Assembly (NCBI RefSeq): GCF_036325985.1
Contig: NZ_JAUHLI010000009.1
Location: 124,001 to 188,000 of the forward strand
Length of the DNA stretch: 64,000 nucleotides
Direction of reading: 5' to 3'
Source of the DNA: Alkalimonas cellulosilytica
GTDB taxonomy: Bacteria > Pseudomonadota > Gammaproteobacteria > Enterobacterales > Alteromonadaceae
Under the pieces are notes generated by a model, which made no database searches, was not told the origin of the DNA, and worked only from the letters and a program-made list of their open reading frames with translations. Shown here piece by piece: positions 39,178 through 48,082 of the stretch. Position 1 is the first letter of the stretch; each line of letters opens with the position of its first letter. The translations under genes and the position numbers were made by a program.

Positions 39178-41016
39178 TTAACCGGTTTGCTGTCGGATAG
39201 CGCGTGCTTCTTTGGCAATTACCCCGGCTAACTCCGAAGGGAGTACGGCTTTGCTAAATACATTGCCCTGAATTGTTTCACAGCCCATCACATGCAGCAG
39301 ATAGGCTTGCATTTCATTTTCTACCTGGCAGGCAACCACACCTAATTGCAGGTAACCGGCCATTCGAATCAGGCTGGCGGTGAGATTGCGATCCAGCTCT
39401 GATTGCTCCAGCTTCTGCACCAGGCTGCCATCAATTTTGATTTGATCAAAGGGGTACTCACGCAGATGTTGTAGCGCGGATAAACCGGCACCAAAGCGAT
39501 CCAGTACCAGGAAAAAACCAGCTTCTTTGGCACTGTGTAAGATCCGTTTACTTTGCTCGGGTTGTTGCTGCAAGATGGTTTGATCGAGTTCCAGCTCAAA
39601 CTGCTCAGGTTTCAGCTGGTACTGCTGCAGCTGGAGCAGATAATAAGCCAAAAAATCCGGCTGAAAGAAGGTCTGGCTGGCTATATTTAAGGCCAGACGA
39701 CCGCGCATTAAGCCTGTTTTACTCCAGTGCTGCAAATGCTCACAGGCTTGTTGCAGTACACAATGATCCAGTTGAATGATGGTATCGGTTTCTTCTGCGA
39801 TGCGCAGAAATTGTGCGGGTAGCATTAAGCCGCGTTGCGGATGCTGCCAGCGGGCCAGAGCTTCAAGGCCTGATACCCGGTTGCTGCTGACACACAACTT
39901 CGGTTGAAAGCTCAGCCGAATTTCCTGATTTTTCAGTGCAAGCTGCAGCTCTTGCTCCAGCACAAACGAATCGCTGGAGCGAGGTAGAGCGGCCTGATTA
40001 AACAATTGAATGGGCGAGTCTGCTGAGTGGGCACGCTGCAGCGCATGATCGGCACTGCGCAGCAGTTGATCATAGCTATGGCCGTCGTCCGGGTACAAGG
40101 CAATCCCAACGGCAGGAGAGAAAGGACCTCTGTCCGCTGAACGTTCGATGACATTCAGTACTTGCCGCGCTAATCGATAGCAGTGCAGATCAAGCCGTTT
40201 ACTGGCCAGGTAAGCGGGCAATAAAATACCAAACTCATTAGTACTTAAGCGCGCCAGCAGTACATTGGTTGGTAACTGTGAGCGAATGGCTGCTGCTAAT
40301 TCGGCCAAGGGCAATGGCTGTGTCATGGGATCAAAGCCGGTGCTATTTAGCTGTAAGATCATCACTGCAAAAGCTGGATGCTGCTCTGTCACAGATTGCA
40401 GCTCTCGCTCCAGATAATCCATAAACACTGCCCGGTTGGGCAGCCGGGTGCCAGGATCTTTGGTATTAACACGGCGTAATTCCAGCTCATTCATTTTACG
40501 GGTACTGATGTCAGCAAAAGTCGCAAGATACAAAGCGGGTTTTGACTTGGTGGCTGTCTGCAAACAGCTGATGGCCAAATCCAGAGCAAAGACCTGTTGG
40601 TTGGCTTTTCTGCTCCAGATATCCCCATGCCAAAACCTGCGCTTTTGCAGCGATTGCTGAATACTACAGGCAAGATCTTCCGGCTCTCCCTGGCTGTTAA
40701 ATACCTTCAATGGCTGACCCAGGATCTGTTCTTTGCTAAAACCCGTTATCTGACAAAAAGCAGGGTTTACCTGTTGAATATTCAGGGCCTCATCCAGCAG
40801 ACAGACTGCATCCCTGTGCTGTTCGATGTAGGTGCGAAGTTGTTTGGCAGTACGGTTTGCTGAGTGTAATTTGAACCAGAGCGACAGGCTCGCCACTGCG
40901 AGAATAAGCAACAACAAGTATGCAGGAACGGTCGTTGACGTGATGGAAAAAGCAGACACCGGACCGCTCGCAAGCAGAAGCGTGGCAGTACAAAAAATGC
41001 GGCCGAGCTGCGCCAT
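39178..41016 (-). CDS. Degenerate PAS-GGDEF-EAL membrane protein
   Basis: 612 residues: signal peptide-like start, one membrane segment (about 30-50), PAS domain (about 60-170, FCQITGFSKEQILGQPL), GGDEF-like domain (about 185-340) and EAL-like domain (about 350-600). The GGDEF motif reads STNEF, so cyclase activity is unlikely. In the EAL domain the EAL triplet itself (GLEALARWQHP), Asn of LALN and KID remain, but the metal/catalytic positions are changed: ELDQT for ELTES, LDRFG for DDFG, ACQVE for AEGVE. It is therefore probably a c-di-GMP receptor or a protein-protein signalling module rather than an enzyme. Confidence 0.88.
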   Translation of the reverse strand: MAQLGRIFCTATLLLASGPVSAFSITSTTVPAYLLLLILAVASLSLWFKLHSANRTAKQLRTYIEQHRDAVCLLDEALNIQQVNPAFCQITGFSKEQILGQPLKVFNSQGEPEDLACSIQQSLQKRRFWHGDIWSRKANQQVFALDLAISCLQTATKSKPALYLATFADISTRKMNELELRRVNTKDPGTRLPNRAVFMDYLERELQSVTEQHPAFAVMILQLNSTGFDPMTQPLPLAELAAAIRSQLPTNVLLARLSTNEFGILLPAYLASKRLDLHCYRLARQVLNVIERSADRGPFSPAVGIALYPDDGHSYDQLLRSADHALQRAHSADSPIQLFNQAALPRSSDSFVLEQELQLALKNQEIRLSFQPKLCVSSNRVSGLEALARWQHPQRGLMLPAQFLRIAEETDTIIQLDHCVLQQACEHLQHWSKTGLMRGRLALNIASQTFFQPDFLAYYLLQLQQYQLKPEQFELELDQTILQQQPEQSKRILHSAKEAGFFLVLDRFGAGLSALQHLREYPFDQIKIDGSLVQKLEQSELDRNLTASLIRMAGYLQLGVVACQVENEMQAYLLHVMGCETIQGNVFSKAVLPSELAGVIAKEARAIRQQTG

Positions 41017-41257
41017 GGTAACAACATCCCTGTGTCGACGAATATATGAGCATTAACTATAGCGTTGCCAGGTAAAAGATTGCAACTTTTAATGCGGTTT
41101 CTCCGGTAATAATTCGAAAACAGTATTTTAGTGCAAACTAAAGTGACGTTTGCTGTCAAAAGCCTTTACAGCTCAAGGATAGAGCGGATGTCAGCTCCTG
41201 CTTTATCTGTTATATTTCGGCTTTTGCAATGGCTTTTCGCACCACTATCGAGGTTCT

Positions 41258-41722
41258 ATGTTTGACATCGCCCTATTTGAGCCGCAAATTGCGCCAAATA
41301 CCGGAAATATCATTCGACTCTGTGCCAACCTGGGCGCTCAGTTGCACCTGATTGAACCGCTGGGATTTGAACTGGAGGAAAAGAAATTACGCCGGGCGGG
41401 ACTGGATTATCATGATCTTACCCGGGTTCACCGTCATGCCGATTATGCGGCATTTTTAGCTGCGATTGGGCCGCGCCGCATCCTGGCGTGCACGACTAAA
41501 GGCAGCCAGCCTTATCATCAGGTGGCATTTGTGCAAAGTGATGTGCTGCTGTTTGGCTCAGAAACCTCTGGTCTGCCAGATGCAATTCGGGATGCATTCC
41601 CTACCGGGCAGCGTATCCGCATTCCGATGCAACAAAACAGCCGCAGTCTGAACCTGGCCAATGCCGTGGCGATTATTAGCTATGAAGCCTGGCGCCAACA
41701 GGGCTTTGTTGGCGGCAGTTAG
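41258..41722 (+). CDS. trmL: tRNA (cytidine/uridine-2'-O)-methyltransferase TrmL
   Basis: SPOUT-class enzyme methylating the wobble base 34 of tRNA-Leu isoacceptors. 154 residues: [38 protein letters not shown], and [19 protein letters not shown] of the trefoil knot. GAGG lies 5 bases before ATG. A 7-bp inverted repeat without T-run (41721-41738) separates it from the convergent hydrolase gene. Confidence 0.95.
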   Translation: MFDIALFEPQIAPNTGNIIRLCANLGAQLHLIEPLGFELEEKKLRRAGLDYHDLTRVHRHADYAAFLAAIGPRRILACTTKGSQPYHQVAFVQSDVLLFGSETSGLPDAIRDAFPTGQRIRIPMQQNSRSLNLANAVAIISYEAWRQQGFVGGS

Positions 41723-41730
41723 GGCTGTTG

Positions 41731-42726
41731 TCAGCCCTGCCTGGCCCGATAGCGGGCAAAAAACAGCATAATGGAATGCATGGCCTGTTGACGGATAGGT
41801 GCGTGCTCCAGCAGCAGCTCGTGCTTCGCGCCAGCCAGAACTTTCAGCTCCCGTCGCTCTGGTCGCTGAGCAACAAAGCGTTGTTGAGCTTTATTATCCA
41901 CTACCTTATCATCCCCAGCTTGCAACACCAGCAAAGGCAGCTCAATGCTGTGGCCGCTTTCTGCCAGGCGGCGCATGACCTGATCGGCCGCCAGTAACCA
42001 GTCCAGCGTCACTCCTCCTAGTTGCAAAGCTGGCTCGGCTTCATACAGCGACAGCAGCCATTGGTACTGAGCCGGGCAACTGGTTAGCCGGTTGCGGGCA
42101 AAAGCTTCGGGACGATAATTGCCCTGGCCGGGTAGATACCAGCTTTGGGCTGACAACTGGTGGTTTAACCAGTGCAGCGCTTTGACAATGGGCATTGCGG
42201 CAGCAAAAGGGATGGGCCCGGAATAAATACCCAGCATGGGTGAGCACAGCGCGGCGGCGGCAAAGGGATGTTGCGGGTGGCGCAGCAGGTAATTGGCAAA
42301 AATAGCAGAGCCCATTGAGTGGCACAGCGCCAAATAGCATTGATGCTGGCCAGGGAGGACCACCTGTTGCATAAACTGTTGCCAGTCATCGCTGTACTGA
42401 TCGAAATTGCTGATATAGCCTTTATGTGGATTGCTCAGCTCACGAGCTGAAGCGCCCTGGCCTTGGTGATCCAGAATATAGACACTGTACCCTGCTTGCA
42501 CCAGTTCAAAAATGACTGCACTGTACTTGATGGCCATTTCGATGCGCCCTGAGCTTATCACCACCGCTGTGTCTGCTCCGGGCAACTGGTAATGACTGTA
42601 GTGCAAAGCCAGCCCCCGCTGGTTGTGCAAGGTACCATGCTGCATTTGTTGCCACAGCGGCTGCCAGTGTTGCAACCAGCCTTGCTGCACCGGGTTTTCA
42701 ATCAGCGTCTGGTCACTGTTTGGCAT
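41731..42726 (-). CDS. pldB: Alpha/beta hydrolase, lysophospholipase L2-like
   Basis: Likely lysophospholipase of the PldB family. 331 residues with the nucleophile elbow CHSMGSA, oxyanion region VVISSGRIEMAIKYSAVI, and late VLQAGDDKVVDNKAQQ (acid) and GAKHELLLE (His). Start is ATG 42726 with GAGGA 8 bases upstream; the frame also opens at a TTG (42741). It overlaps the 3' end of cpxA by 14 bases and could be co-transcribed with cpxRA. Assignment to PldB rather than another hydrolase is moderately sure. Confidence 0.8.
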   Translation of the reverse strand: MPNSDQTLIENPVQQGWLQHWQPLWQQMQHGTLHNQRGLALHYSHYQLPGADTAVVISSGRIEMAIKYSAVIFELVQAGYSVYILDHQGQGASARELSNPHKGYISNFDQYSDDWQQFMQQVVLPGQHQCYLALCHSMGSAIFANYLLRHPQHPFAAAALCSPMLGIYSGPIPFAAAMPIVKALHWLNHQLSAQSWYLPGQGNYRPEAFARNRLTSCPAQYQWLLSLYEAEPALQLGGVTLDWLLAADQVMRRLAESGHSIELPLLVLQAGDDKVVDNKAQQRFVAQRPERRELKVLAGAKHELLLEHAPIRQQAMHSIMLFFARYRARQG

Positions 42727-44104
42727 TGCTTCGTTCCTCAAGTGGTGAGTGATGAGAAAACGGCAAGGTAAGCGATAAACACAATCCTTGTGGTTGGTTT
42801 AAACTGGCTTGCAGCTGGCCGCCATGATGTCGTATCGACTCCGCTGCGATGGCCAGCCCGAGGCCAAAGCCACCCGTGTCACTGCTGCGGCTGTCACTGA
42901 CCCGATAAAATGGGGTGAAAATGGCCTCGAGTTCCGTAGCCGGAACCCCGCAGCCTTGATCGCAAATGCTGATATGCAGCTTCGAATCAACAACTTTCAG
43001 CTGGCACTGGATGGAGCTGCCCTCAGGGCTGTATTTCAGTGCATTACGCAGGATATTCTCTAGTGCCCTGCACAGCAGGCGCTTGTCGGCTCGCAATTCA
43101 ATGTTGGCAGGACAATCCAAATGAATAGTTTGTTGTTTGTGTTCGGCTTCCAACTGACTGCTATCCACCAGCTCTTGCATCAACTCGGAAAGATCCAGCG
43201 GTTCCTGCTCAAACGGATAGTGACCGCTGTTCAGCCGGCTGTAGGTAAGGAGTTCATCCAGCAGCGCATCAACTTGCTCCAGCTCGTATTGTAAGCGCGG
43301 CAATTGTTTCCCTTGGCCCTGACGCTCTTCCAGTGCCAGTGCCAGTTGTGCCCGGGTTAAAGGGGTCCGCAACTCATGCGACACATCGCGGAGTAAACGT
43401 TGCTGTGCTTGCAATAAGCCGCTGATCCGCTCTGCCATGGTATTAAAGCCCCGGCCTAAAGTCCCTAGCTCATCGTTGCGTTTTGCCAATGCGCGACTGC
43501 GTTTGGACAGATCACCAGCAGCAAAATGCTGATAACTGTGTAAGAGCTCACGCAGTGGCCGGGTAATGGAGATGGCCAGAAACAAGCTGGCAATAGCTGA
43601 GATCAGGAAGAGACTGAGCAATAACAAGGATTGGGGCAGGGCGTTTAGTTGCCACCAGGGCTGCTGTGGGCGCTGTCGCTGTTGATACAATGCCAGAGCC
43701 TGACCTTCAACTTCGATAGCGATTGGGCCTGCCAGCAGCAGGTTGGAGTGATGCAACAGGCGTGGTTGTTCCAGATCGGATAGCTCAGTCAGCCAGTTGT
43801 GGTCAAACTGCCGAGGCAGCCCTGCCGGATTCAGAACTTGCTGTCGCTCTGGGTCGACCAGCAGCCAGCGGCCCTGGCGTCGACGCTCCAGCCGCTGCAG
43901 CAAATCTTCCAATGAGTGGGCGTCACCATAAAAACGGGCTGCTGCATGCAGTTGGTGCTGCATAGCCGGTGGCAATCGTCGTATCTCGGTTTGCTCCGGC
44001 AGGCCACGTGCAATCAGTAAGGTGGCCGCCACGGTAGCCAGGATCACCAACCAAAACCAGAGGAAGATTCGGCTGGCCAGATAGTGCAGCGGATTCTTCA
44101 GCAT
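42713..44104 (-). CDS. cpxA: Envelope-stress sensor histidine kinase CpxA
   Basis: 463-residue sensor: first membrane segment (about 12-33), periplasmic sensor domain (about 35-160), second segment (about 162-182), HAMP, HisKA with phospho-acceptor His in RDVSHELRTPLTR, and HATPase (N box NILRNALKYS, DQGCGV, GGFGLGLAI). The pairing with the regulator at 44098 (7-base overlap) and the divergent cpxP identify it as CpxA rather than another family kinase. Confidence 0.92.
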   Translation of the reverse strand: MLKNPLHYLASRIFLWFWLVILATVAATLLIARGLPEQTEIRRLPPAMQHQLHAAARFYGDAHSLEDLLQRLERRRQGRWLLVDPERQQVLNPAGLPRQFDHNWLTELSDLEQPRLLHHSNLLLAGPIAIEVEGQALALYQQRQRPQQPWWQLNALPQSLLLLSLFLISAIASLFLAISITRPLRELLHSYQHFAAGDLSKRSRALAKRNDELGTLGRGFNTMAERISGLLQAQQRLLRDVSHELRTPLTRAQLALALEERQGQGKQLPRLQYELEQVDALLDELLTYSRLNSGHYPFEQEPLDLSELMQELVDSSQLEAEHKQQTIHLDCPANIELRADKRLLCRALENILRNALKYSPEGSSIQCQLKVVDSKLHISICDQGCGVPATELEAIFTPFYRVSDSRSSDTGGFGLGLAIAAESIRHHGGQLQASLNQPQGLCLSLTLPFSHHSPLEERSNAKQ

Positions 44105-44799
44105 GATTCAGGCTCCGGAACAACACGAAAGCCGCTACCACGCAGTGTCTGGATGTATTCTTGCGCGCTGTGCTTTGCCAGTTTTCGGCGGATGTTGCTC
44201 AGGTGCATATCCAGGCTGCGATCATGCAGTTGCAGGCTGCGCCCCAGCACTTGTTTACTTAATTCTTCTTTGCTAATGACCTGACCGGCCCGGCGCATCA
44301 GATAATCCAGCAGTTGGAACTCGGTGGCGGTGAGCTGTACTGGCTGTTGCTGCACTGTCAGTTGGTGGCTGGAACTGTCCAGCTGCAGATCGTGCAGTGT
44401 GATGGTGGTTACTTGCCGCTCTTTGTTTTGCTGCACCAGCTCGATACGACGAAAAATGGCTTTAATGCGTGCGACAAGCTCCCTTGGATTAAACGGCTTG
44501 GCGAGGTAATCGTCGGCACCAAGCTCCAGCCCAACAATACGGTCAATTTCATCACCTCGGGCGGTCAGCATCAGCACCGGGCAGTTGCTGGTTTTACGCA
44601 GCTGCTGCAACAAACTAAAACCATCCATGCCAGGTAGCATCACATCCAGTAGCAGTAAGTCATGCTGTTGACTTTGTGCCTGGGTGAGGCCTGTGACGCC
44701 ATCGTGGCAGGCATCAAAGGCAAAGCCATCCAGTTGCAGGTAATCTTTGACCAGCTCAGTCAGCGCGACATCGTCATCGATCATCAAAATACGGTTCAT
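44098..44799 (-). CDS. cpxR: Envelope-stress response regulator CpxR
   Basis: OmpR-class regulator of 233 residues: receiver domain with MIDDDVALTELV and phospho-acceptor Asp in LLLLDVMLPG, K in AKPFNPRELVA, and a C-terminal winged helix (LTATEFQLLDYLM, LDMHLSNIRRKL). The ATG of MNRILMIDDD is used; the frame extends 8 codons upstream without a ribosome site. Divergent from cpxP with likely CpxR sites between. Confidence 0.94.
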   Translation of the reverse strand: MNRILMIDDDVALTELVKDYLQLDGFAFDACHDGVTGLTQAQSQQHDLLLLDVMLPGMDGFSLLQQLRKTSNCPVLMLTARGDEIDRIVGLELGADDYLAKPFNPRELVARIKAIFRRIELVQQNKERQVTTITLHDLQLDSSSHQLTVQQQPVQLTATEFQLLDYLMRRAGQVISKEELSKQVLGRSLQLHDRSLDMHLSNIRRKLAKHSAQEYIQTLRGSGFRVVPEPESC

Positions 44800-44882
44800 C
44801 TGGCTCACTTCTGTTGATTGCACTGGGAATTGACTCTGCTTTAGTGATCAGTCTAACGCCATCAGAGCGAGACGAACAGGCC

Positions 44883-44920
44883 TTTACCCAACCTTTACAC
44901 AGCCTTTGCACTCCTTTGCA
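44883..44920 (+). promoter_or_regulatory. CpxR-type sites between cpxR and cpxP
   Basis: TTTAC (44883-44887) and TTTAC (44894-44898) are the reverse complement of the CpxR box GTAAA-N5/6-GTAAA. Two further copies, CCTTTGCA (44903-44910) and CCTTTGCA (44913-44920), continue the series with TTT at 44883, 44894, 44905 and 44915, spacing 11, 11, 10 bases. All lie on one face of the helix in the shared control region. Confidence 0.7.
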
Positions 44921-44964
44921 TTCGGGCTGCTAAGCTGAAACCGTCAAGCAAAAGGAGACAGACC

Positions 44965-45507
44965 ATGAAAGTAACCACAATGATTTCACTGCTGATGGCC
45001 GGTTCGCTCAGTATGGCAGCGGCGCCCATTTCTGCTACTGAACTGATTGCACAGTCCGTGACTGCAGAGCAGCAACCCCATGGTAAGCGTTGGCAGCATG
45101 GTGCTAAGCGTGTTGGAATGAAACAAGAGGGTAATCGGTATAACAGTCAATACCGCCGGCACGCTGCTGAAGGGCAGGGGCATCGCCAACTGGCGCTGAC
45201 AGATGAGCAAAAACAGCAACTGCAGGCATTACGCCAGGCGCAGCGGGCACAGCACGGCGATCGGGCTGAGCAGCGAGCACAGCGGCAACAACTGCAGCAG
45301 CTGGTTCAGGCCGATAGTTTTGATGCCACTGCTGCTCGCTTGCTGCTGGAGCAGCGCCAGCAACAGCAACTGGAACGCCAGTTAGCCATGCTGGAGTTTC
45401 GTCACCAGTTCTGGCAATTATTAACCGCAGAGCAGCGCGAGCAGTTGCAACAGCGCTCAGAGCAGCGCCCCTATCAGCGCAGTCAACGACGGACTAATGC
45501 TGGCTAA
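44965..45507 (+). CDS. cpxP: CpxP/Spy-family periplasmic protein
   Basis: Periplasmic helical protein that damps Cpx signalling and binds misfolded proteins. The 180-residue product has a signal peptide (to about residue 24) and two LTxxQ-type motifs (LTDEQKQQL and LTAEQREQL), with extreme Gln/Arg content in between. AAAGGAG precedes the start. Its end overlaps the convergent ntrC by 14 bases. Confidence 0.88.
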   Translation: MKVTTMISLLMAGSLSMAAAPISATELIAQSVTAEQQPHGKRWQHGAKRVGMKQEGNRYNSQYRRHAAEGQGHRQLALTDEQKQQLQALRQAQRAQHGDRAEQRAQRQQLQQLVQADSFDATAARLLLEQRQQQQLERQLAMLEFRHQFWQLLTAEQREQLQQRSEQRPYQRSQRRTNAG

Positions 45508-46915
45508 GATCCAACTCTTTTAATTTCCGTGTTAGCGTATTGCGGCCCCAGCCTAAAAAGCGGGCCGCTTCCTGTTTGTGACCATGGGTGTGCTGCAGCG
45601 CCTGTTGCAAGGCAATGCTTTCGAGTTGCTGACTGGCTTCGTTCAGGATATCCATCCGGCCAAGCTTCAGTTGCTGCTGCATCCAGTGACGAAAACTGTC
45701 CTGCCAGCCACCTGGCCTTTCTGAGCTATCAGCAGCGGCGTGCTCCTGGGGGGCCGGGCCTGATAACTCAGGGGGTAAATCGGCAATCAAGACTTGTTTG
45801 CCACTGGCCATCACGGTAAGCCAGCGGCAGGTGTTCTCCAGTTGACGGACATTGCCGGGCCAGTCCAGCTGTTGCAGAAATTTTTCTGCTTCATTGCTCA
45901 GTTGTTTGGCTTCGACATTCAGCTCGCGAGCCGCTTGCTGTAAAAAGTGCCGGGCGAGTGCGGGTATATCTTCGCGTCGCTCTTTTAAGCGTGGCAGATG
46001 CACCCGAATCACATTGAGCCGGTGAAATAAGTCTTCCCGGAACTGATGTTTCGCCACCAACTGTTCCAGGTTTTGATGGGTTGCAGCGATAATCCGGACA
46101 TCGACGCTGATGGCCTGATGACCCCCTACCCGGTAAAACTGGCCATCAGCCAGCACCCGCAGCAGACGGGTTTGCACATCCAGTGGCATATCGCCAATCT
46201 CATCCAGAAACAGGGTGCCTCCATCGGCCTGCTCGAAGCGGCCTTTGCGCACATTGGCTGCCCCGGTAAAAGCGCCTTTTTCATGGCCGAACAATTCGGA
46301 CTCAATCAAGTCTTTTGGTATGGCGGCCATATTCAGTGCAATAAAGGGCTGGTCGCTGCGAGGGCTGTGCTTATGCAGTGCTTGGGCCACCAGCTCTTTA
46401 CCAGTTCCCGATTGACCATTGATCAGCACGCTGATGCTGGAGCGACTAAGTCGGCCGATGGCGCGAAAGACCTCCTGCATCGCCGGGGCTTCCCCAATGA
46501 TCTCGGGCAGCAGTTGTGGCTGGCTGGCTTTGGTTTTACGCAAGCTGGCTTTGCTGTGCTCCAGCGCCCGGCTCACCAGCGCCACAGCTTCATCCATATC
46601 AAAGGGTTTGGGCAGGTATTCAAAAGCACCACTTTTAAAGGCATTAACGGCACTGTCCAGATCCGAATGGGCGGTCATAATGATGACCGGGAGCTCAGGT
46701 GCTAGTTGTTGCAACCGTGCCAGCAGGGCCATGCCATCGGTGCCGGGCATGCGAATATCGGACAGCACTACCGCAGGCTGATGGTAGTCGAGGCGCTGCA
46801 ACATCAAATCAGCACTGGCGAAACTTTCGCATGGGATCTCAGCCCGCTGCAGGGCTTTTTCCAGCACCCAGCGGATGGAGTTGTCGTCATCAATGATCCA
46901 TACATCCTGATTCAT
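45494..46915 (-). CDS. glnG: Nitrogen regulator NtrC (NR-I)
   Basis: Sigma-54 enhancer-binding activator of nitrogen genes. 473 residues: receiver domain with Asp in VVLSDIRMPG, AAA+ domain with Walker A GQSGTGKE and the sigma-54 loop GAFTGA (ELFGHEKGAFTGAANVRKG), and a C-terminal Fis-type helix-turn-helix (HKQEAARFLGWGRNTLTRKLKEL). It overlaps ntrB by 4 bases (ATGA) in the order glnA-x-ntrB-ntrC. Confidence 0.96.
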   Translation of the reverse strand: MNQDVWIIDDDNSIRWVLEKALQRAEIPCESFASADLMLQRLDYHQPAVVLSDIRMPGTDGMALLARLQQLAPELPVIIMTAHSDLDSAVNAFKSGAFEYLPKPFDMDEAVALVSRALEHSKASLRKTKASQPQLLPEIIGEAPAMQEVFRAIGRLSRSSISVLINGQSGTGKELVAQALHKHSPRSDQPFIALNMAAIPKDLIESELFGHEKGAFTGAANVRKGRFEQADGGTLFLDEIGDMPLDVQTRLLRVLADGQFYRVGGHQAISVDVRIIAATHQNLEQLVAKHQFREDLFHRLNVIRVHLPRLKERREDIPALARHFLQQAARELNVEAKQLSNEAEKFLQQLDWPGNVRQLENTCRWLTVMASGKQVLIADLPPELSGPAPQEHAAADSSERPGGWQDSFRHWMQQQLKLGRMDILNEASQQLESIALQQALQHTHGHKQEAARFLGWGRNTLTRKLKELDLSQH

Positions 46916-48003
46916 ACGGTTTCCTCTGTGTCACTGATGGGAAGATACAAGGTAAATTCGGTATGGCCTGGCCAACTGTCGCAGTCGATCCAGCCTCCAT
47001 GCTGATGCAGCAGGGTTTGAGCGATGGTCAGGCCCAGACCGCTGCCACCAGGCTTACCGCTGACCATGGGGTAGAACAAGGTGTCGCGGATATCCGCCGG
47101 GATACCCGGGCCATTGTCGATGACCTTGATGGCAGCCACTAATTTATGCCGCTGGCCGTGCAGGGTGTGCTGATACAAAATGCGGCTTTGTAGCAGGATA
47201 TGACCGCCTTGCTCCAACGCTTGTTGGGCATTACGAACGATATTCAGCAATGCTTGTTCAATCAGCTCCGGATCAAAGCGGAATACCGGTATGCTGGGAT
47301 CGTAGTCGCGCTGAAAACGGACCTGCGCCGGGTTGTCCAGCTGTGCCAATTGACACACCCGTTCAATCACCTGGTGCAGGTTGGCAAATTGCTGCTGTGG
47401 TGGCCGGTAAGGGCCGAGCAAGCGGTCTACCAGTTTGCGCAGCCGGTCGGCCTGGGCAATGATCAGCTGGGTATACTCCTTTTGCTCGTCAGACAATGAG
47501 GACTCGAGCAACTGGGCTGCGCCACGCAGACCACCCAGTGGGTTTTTAATTTCATGTGCCAGATTACGAACCAACTCACGGGCCGCATGATGTTGGTGTT
47601 GCTGTACATTTTCCTGGCTGATTTTCCTTTGGCGCTCAATCTGGCGGATCTCCAGCAGCAAATACCACTGCTGTTGATGCTCGAACGGGCTTAAATACAC
47701 ATCAAGTAAGGTCGGGTGGCCGTCGTGCAAGATGGTTTGTACATCGCTGATGGCAAAGCTCGTCTGTTGTTGCAAAGCTCGCAGCAAGGGCTCTTTACCC
47801 AGTTCGCAGTATTGAAATAATTCTAGGAAGGGCTGATCACTCAGTCGTTTGGCACTGATACTCAGTACCTGGCTGCAGGCTGCATTGTGAAAGCAAATTT
47901 GCAGTTGTTGATCCAACACCAACACAGCAGTACTGAGTAGATCGCTCAGCTGCTCAGGTTGGAAAAGTACGGTTTTGTTGGACTCTGGTTCTGCTCCGGT
48001 CAC
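46912..48003 (-). CDS. glnL: Nitrogen sensor kinase NtrB (NR-II)
   Basis: Cytosolic PII-controlled kinase/phosphatase of NtrC. About 363 residues: PAS domain (about 20-120), HisKA with NLAHEIKNPLGGLRGAAQLL containing the phospho-acceptor His, and HATPase (NIVRNAQQAL, DNGPGIP, GKPGGSGLGL). No membrane segment. Start: GAGGA is 6 bases before a GTG at 48003 but only 1 base from the alternative TTG at 48009, so GTG is preferred. A perfect NtrC-type palindrome lies just upstream. Confidence 0.94.
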   Translation of the reverse strand: MTGAEPESNKTVLFQPEQLSDLLSTAVLVLDQQLQICFHNAACSQVLSISAKRLSDQPFLELFQYCELGKEPLLRALQQQTSFAISDVQTILHDGHPTLLDVYLSPFEHQQQWYLLLEIRQIERQRKISQENVQQHQHHAARELVRNLAHEIKNPLGGLRGAAQLLESSLSDEQKEYTQLIIAQADRLRKLVDRLLGPYRPPQQQFANLHQVIERVCQLAQLDNPAQVRFQRDYDPSIPVFRFDPELIEQALLNIVRNAQQALEQGGHILLQSRILYQHTLHGQRHKLVAAIKVIDNGPGIPADIRDTLFYPMVSGKPGGSGLGLTIAQTLLHQHGGWIDCDSWPGHTEFTLYLPISDTEETV

Positions 48004-48015
48004 GGTCAATCCTCA

Positions 48016-48032
48016 TGCACCATTGTGGTGCA
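48016..48032. promoter_or_regulatory. NtrC operator upstream of ntrB
   Basis: TGCACCA (48016-48022) TTG TGGTGCA (48026-48032) is a perfect 17-base palindrome matching the NtrC site. It ends 12 bases before the ntrB start, so it fits an autorepression operator like that of Escherichia glnL. Confidence 0.85.
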
Positions 48033-48082
48033 TTTGTGATGCCAGTGTACGTTAGTCCGCTGAAAATTGCATCACAAATGCC

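Noticed and set aside
41721..41738. Terminator between trmL and the hydrolase gene
   Set aside because: AGGGCTG/CAGCCCT forms a 7-bp stem, but there is no T-run on either strand.
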